From: Alphaproteobacteria bacterium
GTDB lineage: Bacteria; Pseudomonadota; Alphaproteobacteria; Micavibrionales; CSBR16-224
DNA: 5,932 bases
Assembly (NCBI GenBank): GCA_007116755.1
Contig: SKHU01000218.1
Span: forward strand, 1-5,932
Reading direction: 5' to 3'
Under the pieces are notes generated by a model. It was not told where the DNA came from. It saw nothing but the letters and a program-made list of their open reading frames with translations, and searched no databases. Below are positions 1 through 5,932 of this stretch, one piece after another (positions within the stretch are counted from its first letter, which is position 1; the number at the start of each line of letters is the position of its first letter). The translations under genes were made by a program, and so were the position numbers.

Positions 1-1
1 C

Positions 2-2341
2 CAGCGCCGCGAATACGTCGAAACACCTGCCAAACCTGATGTGTTTTCCCTGTTGCAACATGCGGAAACCGTTGCTATCCAACAGGCGTTTCTTGAACAC
101 AAACCCCTGTTTGTCAATGCGCGCGACGAGGAAAACGGTCGCGGCAATATTCTGCATGCCGCCTTGCGCAGCAAGCGTTATGATCTGATTCCCTTTTTTA
201 CCGCCCATGCGCCGGAACTGCTGAAAGAAAAGAAAACCGGCGGCCAGACACCGCTTCAGGACGCAATTTCGGGTAACGCGCCCGCATCCGTTGTTTCAAA
301 GATGATCCGGCGCGGCGCAGAGGCGGGACAAACCCTTCATGAAGGCAAAACGCTTTTGCATCTGGCTGTTGATAACGGCCGCGCCGATCTGCTGCAGATT
401 CTGGCGGAGGCCGGGCTGGACGTCAATGCACGCGACCAGCGCGGCAACACGCCGGTCTTGCAGGCCGCCAAACACGGCGATGCGGAATCTCTGAAAACGC
501 TGCTTAGCCTTGCCGCCGATCCGACCGTACAAGATCAGAACGGCTACACCCCGCTTTACACTGCCCTGCAGACCGAAAATACGGACATCACGGATATTCT
601 GCTGGCGCGGCGCGATGTCGTTCTGTCGCTGAACGAAACCGTAACACAGCAGGAAGGGCTGACGGCACTGATGGTCGCCGCCGCCCACGCCCCGCCGGAC
701 ACGGTCAGGCAACTCGTTGAACTTGGCGCAAATATCAATGCCTGCGACAAAAACGGCACGCCCGTGATCGGCTTTGCCATGAAAAACAAACATCCCCGCG
801 CGCCGGAAACCATCATACGGTTTCTGCTGTCCAAAGGTGCGGATATCCCGGAAGTCAATATGCAACCCGCACAGCAACAGAGCTATGCGCCGCGTTACGG
901 GCGTGAGGCCGATGATTACGGCTGGCGTCCTTCCGATCCACACCGCAACACGCCGTCGCCCGGCACCGCCGCCGTTTCAGGATCGATGCTGCACGAAGCC
1001 ATTGCGAATAAAGAGCTGCGCGGCCTGGCAAAAATTCTGATCAGCTACGGCATGGATACGGAAAGCACCGACCGGCAAAAACGCACACCGCTGATGATTG
1101 CCGTTGAAAACCTTGATTACGGCGCGGTGGCGATGCTGTTGCGCAACGGTGCAAAAACCGAAACGCCCGCCGGTGAAGACCCGCTGGTCAACACCCTTGC
1201 GCGCAAACCGGAAACAGAAGACAGCCTGCGCCTGCTGAAACTGCTGCACAAGCACGGCGTACCGCTGGGAAAACTCGACCGGCGCAATGTCACGCCGCTG
1301 TATCAGGCCGCCGATACCGGCAATATCGAAACCGTGAAGTTTCTGCTGAAAAACAATGTCGCGCCCGATACAAAAACAACGAATTTTGCAGAAGACACCG
1401 CCTTTATGACCGCGTGCAAAAGCAAAAATCTGGAAATTGCCGCAATTTTGCTGAAACACGGCGCTGATCCGAACACCCGTGACAAACAGGGCAATACGGC
1501 GCTGCACAATGCCGCCAATACCGCCCAGTTTGAAACGTTGAAATTTCTCTGTGAAAACGGTGCCGATCTTTCCGCCGTCAATGATCAGGGAGAAACGCCG
1601 CTCATGCGCGCACTGTCCGGTTTTAAAAATCAGGAATGCATCGCCTATCTTATCAAGAAAACCGGTCTGGATCTGGATCAAAAAAATGCCGAAGGCCGCA
1701 CAGCCCTGCATGATCTTGTTTTGAAAGGCAGCGCCGACATATTGGATGCCGTGCTGACGGATTATGCAGACAGCGCCAAAAAGCCAGACTTGGATGCACG
1801 CGACCGAGAAGAAAAAACGCCGCTGATGCTGGCCGCACAAAAGCGCGACTGCCGTATGATGGAAACGCTGCTCAAACACGGCGCAGGCATCAATGCCACG
1901 GATAATCTTGGCCGGACACCGCTGTATTTTGCCATGTCGGAGTTTTCCGACAGCGCCGTTGATTTCCTGATTCAACAGGGTGCCAATCTGCGCATCCTGC
2001 CCAAAGGCGATACCAGCAGCTATCTGCATCTGGCTGCGGAAAACGGCAATGAGAAGCTGGTCAAAAAATTCACCGATGCCAAACTGCCCGTCAACCGTCC
2101 TGACGCTCAAGGCAACACGCCGCTGCATCTTGCCGTGAAATACGACAATTACGATGCCGCCGCCCATCTGCTGGAAAAAGGCGCGGATCCGAAGCTGAAA
2201 AACAATGTCGGCTTCACCCCGATCGAACTGGCGGCACAGCGCAATTTATATCAAGTCAAAAACCTGATCCAATCCTATCTGGACGGCAAACCCTTGCCGC
2301 GTAACAACCGTTACGGTTACAACAACAGAAATTACTGGTAA
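2..2341 (+). CDS. Large ankyrin-repeat protein, 5' end outside the window
   Basis: The product is a long ankyrin solenoid, presumably a protein-binding scaffold; no catalytic domain is visible. Residues are counted from a GTG at 41. That GTG is an unlikely start, because no Shine-Dalgarno precedes it and the frame stays open for 13 more codons to the left edge, so the gene is truncated by the window. About 20 repeats run from residue 33 to 745. The TPLH-type motif is clear at about 69, 137, 170, 349, 418, 487, 519, 554, 593, 626, 693 and 726, with many GAD(P/I)N-type turns. Residues 274-314 are a non-ankyrin insert rich in Tyr, Gln, Pro and Arg. The tail from 747 is basic and Asn/Tyr-rich and ends RNYW. 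A small exported-protein gene follows after 3 bp, so the two are probably one operon. Whether this protein is itself exported cannot be told, because its N-terminus is missing. The ankyrin assignment is secure; the cellular role is unknown. Confidence 0.93.
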   Translation, partial: QRREYVETPAKPDVFSLLQHAETVAIQQAFLEHKPLFVNARDEENGRGNILHAALRSKRYDLIPFFTAHAPELLKEKKTGGQTPLQDAISGNAPASVVSKMIRRGAEAGQTLHEGKTLLHLAVDNGRADLLQILAEAGLDVNARDQRGNTPVLQAAKHGDAESLKTLLSLAADPTVQDQNGYTPLYTALQTENTDITDILLARRDVVLSLNETVTQQEGLTALMVAAAHAPPDTVRQLVELGANINACDKNGTPVIGFAMKNKHPRAPETIIRFLLSKGADIPEVNMQPAQQQSYAPRYGREADDYGWRPSDPHRNTPSPGTAAVSGSMLHEAIANKELRGLAKILISYGMDTESTDRQKRTPLMIAVENLDYGAVAMLLRNGAKTETPAGEDPLVNTLARKPETEDSLRLLKLLHKHGVPLGKLDRRNVTPLYQAADTGNIETVKFLLKNNVAPDTKTTNFAEDTAFMTACKSKNLEIAAILLKHGADPNTRDKQGNTALHNAANTAQFETLKFLCENGADLSAVNDQGETPLMRALSGFKNQECIAYLIKKTGLDLDQKNAEGRTALHDLVLKGSADILDAVLTDYADSAKKPDLDARDREEKTPLMLAAQKRDCRMMETLLKHGAGINATDNLGRTPLYFAMSEFSDSAVDFLIQQGANLRILPKGDTSSYLHLAAENGNEKLVKKFTDAKLPVNRPDAQGNTPLHLAVKYDNYDAAAHLLEKGADPKLKNNVGFTPIELAAQRNLYQVKNLIQSYLDGKPLPRNNRYGYNNRNYW
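137..2275 (+). repeat. Tandem ankyrin repeats, about 20 copies
   Basis: Protein-level tandem repeats of about 33 residues encoded in the left gene. Each has a variant of the pattern TPLhxAhxxxxxxhhxxLLxxGAdhNxxDxxG, where h is hydrophobic. The best copies are at residues 487-518 and 693-725. Copies are diverged at DNA level, with only short exact matches, such as the 12-mer GGCAACACGCCG at 443-454 and 2111-2122. This implies an old array rather than a recent expansion. Codons 274-314 (860-982) interrupt it. Confidence 0.88.
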
Positions 2342-2344
2342 AAA

Positions 2345-2761
2345 ATGCGTATTTTTGCAATCGCCGTTGCCGCGTTCCTGATCTTGTCCACCGCACCTGC
2401 GATTGCAGACACGGCAGAAAACTCCCCTGGGAAAAAATACACCCCCGCAACCGAACGCCCGACAGCGCCGCGCCATTATAGTGTCACGCCGCTTTCCTCC
2501 TGTCTGGCCAGAGTCGAAGAAGAAACCGATGCCATCACTTTTCAAAAACGCTACCATCATTATTATCGCCGCTGTCTGCAAATGATGCGCACCAACACCG
2601 CAACAACTGAAGAGGCCGCCGAAGCGGAAAAGGCCGATAACAAAGAAAAAGAAAAAAGCAGCAAAACGGAACAGGCTGAAGATACCGCATCTCCGGAAAA
2701 ACCCGCCGCGCGCCGTCCCCCGCCGCAGACACGCAACTACTGGCGCAACAGCACGAATTAA
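2345..2761 (+). CDS. Small exported two-cysteine protein with charged tail
   Basis: Not a family I recognise. The 138-residue product starts with a Sec signal peptide: Arg2, a hydrophobic core at about residues 3-14, and a predicted cut after the A19-I20-A21 site. It is therefore likely periplasmic or secreted. The mature part has a predicted helical segment containing Cys53 and Cys77 (a CX23C pair), which could form one disulfide after export. Tyr, His and Arg cluster just before Cys77. Residues 85-118 are rich in Glu and Lys and probably extended or coiled. The end is basic and Pro/Arg-rich and contains RNYW, also the last four residues of the upstream ankyrin protein. The ATG lies 3 bp after the upstream stop with no clear Shine-Dalgarno, which suggests translational coupling. 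The TAA overlaps the stop of the convergent gene. The signal peptide and tight spacing support a real gene; its function is unknown. Confidence 0.77.
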   Translation: MRIFAIAVAAFLILSTAPAIADTAENSPGKKYTPATERPTAPRHYSVTPLSSCLARVEEETDAITFQKRYHHYYRRCLQMMRTNTATTEEAAEAEKADNKEKEKSSKTEQAEDTASPEKPAARRPPPQTRNYWRNSTN

Positions 2762-5745
2762 TGCTTGTTTGCATGTCCCGTCGGGATTTTATACTGCATA
2801 CGCCTTGAATCGCGATAGCCTGTATAATCCGCAGGTACGGCAAGCGCCGCCGCCGTGTTAAAGGCCAGTTTCGGCGTTTCTCCGCCGCCGCCGACCAGTA
2901 CGGCAGAAACGGTTTTATCTTTTTCAACCGCCTGTTCCGCAAAGGCCGCGCACAGTTTTTCCCATTGTTTCGGAGCGACCCTGCCTTTCAGGGATTCAAG
3001 CGAATCCAGCACCAATTCACCCTCTTTGCCGCGCCATGCCCAGCTTTGCGCAACAATATTCTTTTTGGCATCTTCCAGCACATAAAATCCGCCGTTTTCA
3101 GACAGAAAACCGTGCGTGGCACAGGCCGCGCCCGCCTCGGCCAGATGCTGGCAGCAATCGACGATTTCGCCCAGAAACAGCCCGCGCAAATCGCCGTCCG
3201 GCAGTTTCGTAAAACGGTATCCTTCCATGCCGAATTTTTCGCCGTCAATCTCCGTATCCGGAATTTTTTTCGGCTTGCTGCCCGCGGGATAGCGCTGCGC
3301 AAACTGTTCTTTGAGTTGTACGGCTTTTTGAAAATAGCGTTCATGCCAACCGTATTGCAGGCATAAATCGGCAAGATCGGGAAAGTCCAGACCGCGTGAA
3401 TAGATATGTTTTGCCGCGACCGCACGTGTTTTTTGCAGGGAATAGGTGCTACCGTCATCGCTGCGCTCAGGGCGCGGCATCTTTCCGGCAAAGGCCAGTA
3501 ATTTGGCCATTTCCGGTCCATGCTGCAAAACGGCATCCCCCCATGCCTTCCTGTCAAAAGCGCCGTCAAGCCTGTCTCTTGCGGGAGAATTGTCCTCATC
3601 CTCCTCATAATGATCAGGATTAAGGAATACGCGCAGCCGTATAACAATTTTATCCAGATCACGCCTTTTTTCTTCCATCTTCGGCATGCGGATTTTATGG
3701 ACAATATTATGAAACGGCTGTTTTCCAGCCTCGCCCCATTTTTCCAGATAGGTCAGCATCCGGTCTTCCGTGCCGAACAGATAGGCGGCGGCATAGGCGT
3801 ATTCATTGGCCGGATTGGCCTCATATCCCGCTTGCCCGTATCCTTCTTTTTTCAAAATCTCTTGCGCCCGTTTGAACGTCTCTTTTTTTAAACCTTTCGG
3901 TGAATATCCGTACAGCCCTGCCGGCGTATCACTGCCGAAAATCCTTTGCCACTGCCTGAAATTTTCCAGCCCTGTTTGCAGTTTTTCGCGTTTGTCTTCA
4001 GGCGCATCTTCAATTTTAAATTCACCTATTTCCTGATAATAAGCCAGAATGCCGTAATGATCGTTACGCATGATCGGCTCCATCACAAGGGAAAGCGGAA
4101 TATCAGCCCCCATCTCTTCTTTCAAAAACCGGATGGTTTTCAGCCCGTTCGGACGGCTGACTGCCAGCGTCACATTCTCATACCCCTGCACAAAATGCGG
4201 ACTGCCGTAATCGACCAGAAGTTTTATAATCTCCGTATGGCCTTCAAGACAGGCATCCATCATCGCATTGCCGAACTGATCTTCAGGTTTTGCGCCGCGC
4301 TGCAGCAAAAGTTTTGCGATATCGTAATGCCCGTATTTGCAGGCCTCCGTCAGTGCCTGCCCTGCTTCATTGATGGGGGTTACCCCTTGAGACCGTGCGG
4401 AAACGCCGCAATCCAGCAAATATTCCGCAACGGCGAACTGCCCGTGTTTTGCCGCCTTCACCAGCGCCTCGCCGTTCCCCAGCCCCGGATTTAATCCTTT
4501 TTCATGTAAAGTTTTTATACGGTCAAGATCGCCTTTTTCCGCCGCATCATACAACAGGTAGCTTCCCGCATAATTCGGCTTTGCCCCTTTTTCGAACAGG
4601 AAACACCAGATTTCAAATTCATCCATTTCGTCGGCCATGCTCATCGTCTCGTCCAGCACCACCTGTGTAATTGCATCGGGATAGTGCTGCAGAATATAGT
4701 CCAGTATCTCCCGATGTCCGTTGGAGGCCGCAGAACAAAATCCCGAGACAACCTGTTTTTCGTCAATACGATCCGGATGATGCCTGCGGCAATAATCCAG
4801 AAATGCGGTTTTTCCGGTTTTAACGGCATTATAAAGCGGCGCCATAAAATCCGCCCGCGCCTCCGAAACCGGATAACGCACACCGTATTCATCCAGAATT
4901 TCAAGAATGCCGACATGACCGGATTCGGAGATTTGCTGAAAACGGCCTTCCTCTGTCAAAGCGACGAGCAGTGTTTTATTCTGTTCCGCCAGATAGCGCA
5001 CGGCAGAGACATAACCGTTTTTTGCCGCGCCGCATATCAATTTTTTTCCGTGTTTTTGCAAAATTTTATCATTGCACACGGCTTTCAACGCCGCGGTAAA
5101 CGACTCCTCATAGTCCGCCAGCCGGTCTTCAAACGGGCAACGCGCCAGTGACAGCAAATCATCCGTCAGCGGTTTGATCTTCTCTCGCATTTTTTTGCCA
5201 CCGCTTGCAGCCAAAGCATGAATCAGTGCCGCATGGGCATGGCCCGGATAATAGGCCGAGCGGAAATCATAATGATTTGTATTCTCCGTCAAAGACAAAA
5301 CGAATTCATCGGTCAGAACCGCCAGTTTCTTATAAGAACCGTTATCGCAAGCTGTGCGAACGGCATGAAACAGCTCTTCCGGCTCCAGTAACTGGCGCAA
5401 AAACGCGTCCAGATCTTCTGCCGTTCCGGATAAAACATCCGAAACATAACGATCCTTCAGAATCTCCAGCACATCGTCATAGGTTTTCTTTTTCTGCTGC
5501 CGGGGAGTTTTCAGTGCTTTCATCTCTTCGGCAAGCATATCCGCGCCTTTTTCAGCGCAGGCTCTTAAACCGTCTTCCGTGACCGCCGCACCGCCTTTGT
5601 GCAGCGCCATGGCAAAACCGGGCAGAATCTTCGACAATGCCGCATAATCCTCACGGTGCTGTAATTCCGCCAGAACGCTCTGCGCGGCTTGTACGGGCTG
5701 CGGCGCCGCTCCGCCGCCTTTGCGATAACCGGATTTTTCAGACAT
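2758..5745 (-). CDS. Multidomain ankyrin-like protein with C-terminal CCQH/AQSWAWR domain
   Basis: The 995-residue product has no signal peptide or membrane segment, so it is cytoplasmic or exported by a signal-peptide-independent route. Residues 1-25 are flexible and Gly/Ala/Gln-rich; 26-230 are helical. Residues 235-578 hold about 11 degenerate ankyrin repeats of the AAKxGhxxhhxYLLxxG type without the TPLH signature; clear copies start at about 425, 463 and 492. Residues 579-840 are helical and unrecognised, with an acidic EEDED run near 714. Residues 840-995 form a compact domain with C864, C865, H867, C875 and H878 (DCCQH then CATHG), a GGFYVL strand, AQSWAWR (899-905), LVLDSLES, then a helix, a VLVGGGG strand (949-955) and a YRDSRRMQYKI end. 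This strand-helix order resembles a GNAT-like fold, which is inference only. I believe similar CCQ-to-AQSWxWR motifs occur in other large bacterial proteins, but I cannot name the family. An ATG with a good Shine-Dalgarno sets the start. An effector-like role is plausible but unproven. Confidence 0.95.
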   Translation of the reverse strand: MSEKSGYRKGGGAAPQPVQAAQSVLAELQHREDYAALSKILPGFAMALHKGGAAVTEDGLRACAEKGADMLAEEMKALKTPRQQKKKTYDDVLEILKDRYVSDVLSGTAEDLDAFLRQLLEPEELFHAVRTACDNGSYKKLAVLTDEFVLSLTENTNHYDFRSAYYPGHAHAALIHALAASGGKKMREKIKPLTDDLLSLARCPFEDRLADYEESFTAALKAVCNDKILQKHGKKLICGAAKNGYVSAVRYLAEQNKTLLVALTEEGRFQQISESGHVGILEILDEYGVRYPVSEARADFMAPLYNAVKTGKTAFLDYCRRHHPDRIDEKQVVSGFCSAASNGHREILDYILQHYPDAITQVVLDETMSMADEMDEFEIWCFLFEKGAKPNYAGSYLLYDAAEKGDLDRIKTLHEKGLNPGLGNGEALVKAAKHGQFAVAEYLLDCGVSARSQGVTPINEAGQALTEACKYGHYDIAKLLLQRGAKPEDQFGNAMMDACLEGHTEIIKLLVDYGSPHFVQGYENVTLAVSRPNGLKTIRFLKEEMGADIPLSLVMEPIMRNDHYGILAYYQEIGEFKIEDAPEDKREKLQTGLENFRQWQRIFGSDTPAGLYGYSPKGLKKETFKRAQEILKKEGYGQAGYEANPANEYAYAAAYLFGTEDRMLTYLEKWGEAGKQPFHNIVHKIRMPKMEEKRRDLDKIVIRLRVFLNPDHYEEDEDNSPARDRLDGAFDRKAWGDAVLQHGPEMAKLLAFAGKMPRPERSDDGSTYSLQKTRAVAAKHIYSRGLDFPDLADLCLQYGWHERYFQKAVQLKEQFAQRYPAGSKPKKIPDTEIDGEKFGMEGYRFTKLPDGDLRGLFLGEIVDCCQHLAEAGAACATHGFLSENGGFYVLEDAKKNIVAQSWAWRGKEGELVLDSLESLKGRVAPKQWEKLCAAFAEQAVEKDKTVSAVLVGGGGETPKLAFNTAAALAVPADYTGYRDSRRMQYKIPTGHANKH
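2776..2790 (+). terminator. Weak hairpin plus T-tract after the + operon
   Basis: A short hairpin (TCCC, loop GTC, GGGA; 2776-2786) is followed directly by TTTT and AT. It begins 15 bp past the small gene's stop, inside the 3' end of the convergent CDS. Orientation and position fit an intrinsic terminator for the + strand genes. The 4-bp stem is shorter than usual, and the sequence must also encode residues of the opposite protein, so this is tentative. Confidence 0.3.
4012..5043 (-). repeat. Degenerate tandem ankyrin-like repeats, about 11 copies
   Basis: Protein-level repeats of about 27-35 residues in codons 235-578 of the convergent gene. They carry patterns such as GAAKNGYVSAVRYLAEQ, KAAKHGQFAVAEYLLDCG, EACKYGHYDIAKLLLQRGA and DACLEGHTEIIKLLVDYG. 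The second-helix pattern GHxxIhKhLLxxGA is kept, but the TPLH turn of the opposing gene is mostly absent. The two arrays therefore belong to different ankyrin subtypes and are not recent copies of one another. Confidence 0.8.
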
Positions 5746-5751
5746 TTTTCA

Positions 5752-5758
5752 CACCTTC
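5752..5758 (-). promoter_or_regulatory. Ribosome binding site GAAGGTG
   Basis: Read on the - strand, GAAGGTG lies 6 nt before the ATG at 5745. It is a good Shine-Dalgarno match (one mismatch to AAGGAG) and fixes the start of the 995-residue protein. Confidence 0.75.
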
Positions 5759-5787
5759 TTCCCAAAATGCCGTTGCAATAGCAAAGC

Positions 5788-5816
5788 ATCTTACGCCTAT
5801 GTATGAATTATGTCAA
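5788..5816 (-). promoter_or_regulatory. Sigma70-like promoter for the 995-codon gene
   Basis: On the - strand a perfect -35 box TTGACA (5816-5811) is followed by a 17-bp spacer and TAAGAT (5793-5788), a 4-of-6 match to TATAAT that keeps the strong TA...AT positions. Transcription would start near 5781, giving a leader of about 35 nt that contains the Shine-Dalgarno. The convergent gene thus probably has its own promoter, separate from the gene to its right. Confidence 0.65.
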
Positions 5817-5830
5817 TACGAGGCCGTATT
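5815..5830. repeat. Inverted repeat AATACG-AGGC-CGTATT at the -35 box
   Basis: A perfect 6-bp inverted repeat with a 4-bp spacer, overlapping the last two bases of the -35 box. It could be an operator half-site pair or the stem of a weak hairpin after the right-edge gene. No T-tract follows in either direction, which makes a terminator less likely. An inverted repeat of this size can also arise by chance. Confidence 0.3.
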
Positions 5831-5842
5831 CCGCCTTTAAAA

Positions 5843-5932
5843 TCAATCCTCTACCGTGATGCGCATTTCGTCGCTATTGGCGCGGATTTCCGGCACGTAC
5901 ATTGCATGTGACTGGTTGGGCATGGCGTGGAA
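5843..5932 (-). CDS. C-terminal end of an unidentified protein (partial)
   Basis: On the - strand the last 29 codons of an open frame enter from the right edge and stop at TGA (5845-5843). The end reads VPEIRANSDEMRITVED, which has the composition of a real protein terminus. About 27 bp separate the stop from the -35 box of the next gene. The fragment is too short to identify. The + strand frames here give a Cys/Trp-containing reading with no Shine-Dalgarno, so the - strand reading is preferred. Confidence 0.55.
   Translation of the reverse strand, partial: FHAMPNQSHAMYVPEIRANSDEMRITVED

Noticed and set aside
41..43. GTG at 41 as the start of the left ankyrin gene
   Set aside because: There is no Shine-Dalgarno upstream and the frame stays open to the left edge, so the real start is most likely outside the window.
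296..943. Second antisense open frame of 215 codons in the ankyrin gene
   Set aside because: Same cause: low-quality repetitive protein opposite well-formed ankyrin repeats.
977..2167. Long open frame antisense to the ankyrin gene (396 codons)
   Set aside because: It mirrors the repeated codons of the ankyrin array, with a repetitive reading such as MQRRVAL opposite TPLH, and has no Shine-Dalgarno. It is a shadow of codon bias.
2761..2774. Inverted repeat ATGC-TTGTTT-GCAT just after the + stop
   Set aside because: A 4-bp stem with no T-tract directly after it is expected by chance; the hairpin at 2776-2786 is a better terminator candidate.
2535..2942. - strand open frame of 135 codons spanning the convergent junction
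   Set aside because: It overlaps the small exported-protein gene and the 3' end of the large gene in another frame, is rich in Arg, Cys and Ser and has no start signal.
2988..3704. Out-of-frame open frame on the - strand within the 995-codon gene
   Set aside because: It lies on the same strand as a gene with clear domains, is Cys/Arg-rich and has no ribosome binding signal. It is a frame shadow.
3946..4494. + strand open frame of 182 codons opposite the 995-codon gene
   Set aside because: Its composition is biased (many Phe, Arg, Gln and Cys) and it lies opposite clear ankyrin-like repeats; no start signal was seen.

Overview
The window is almost fully coding. By eye it is of moderate, roughly half G+C. 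It looks like a Gram-negative, proteobacterium-type chromosome: a Sec signal peptide with an AxA cleavage site, a sigma70-like TTGACA promoter, AAGGTG-type ribosome binding and tightly packed genes. Large ankyrin-repeat proteins are frequent in host-associated or predatory alpha- and gammaproteobacteria, so such a lineage is a reasonable guess. Nothing here fixes the taxon. No tRNA, rRNA, CRISPR array, insertion sequence or integrase was seen.

Layout. (1) The left 2.3 kb on the + strand is the 3' part of a very long ankyrin-repeat gene. Its frame is open to the left edge, so the true start lies outside the window. It holds about 20 fairly canonical 33-residue repeats, interrupted once by a Tyr/Gln/Pro/Arg-rich insert and ending in an Arg/Asn/Tyr tail. 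(2) Three bases after its stop begins a 138-codon gene for a small exported protein with two cysteines, a Glu/Lys-rich stretch and a basic Pro/Arg tail. The two genes look like one translationally coupled unit. (3) A 995-codon gene on the - strand (2758..5745) runs convergently into them, and the stop codons overlap in a TTAA palindrome. Its product has a helical N-terminus, about 11 degenerate ankyrin-like repeats, an unrecognised helical middle and a C-terminal domain with a CCQH/CATHG cluster and an AQSWAWR strand. That domain looks like an enzyme domain, possibly GNAT-like. The gene has its own good promoter and Shine-Dalgarno. (4) At the right edge is the last 29 codons of another - strand gene of unknown function.

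How they may work together (inference): two structurally different ankyrin scaffolds face each other. The left one is co-expressed with a small envelope or secreted protein, and both end near an identical RNYW motif, which suggests shared localisation or a shared partner. The right one resembles a modular effector or modifying enzyme, with ankyrin repeats for target recognition and a C-terminal domain for catalysis. The most original parts are that C-terminal domain and the ankyrin/small exported protein pair.
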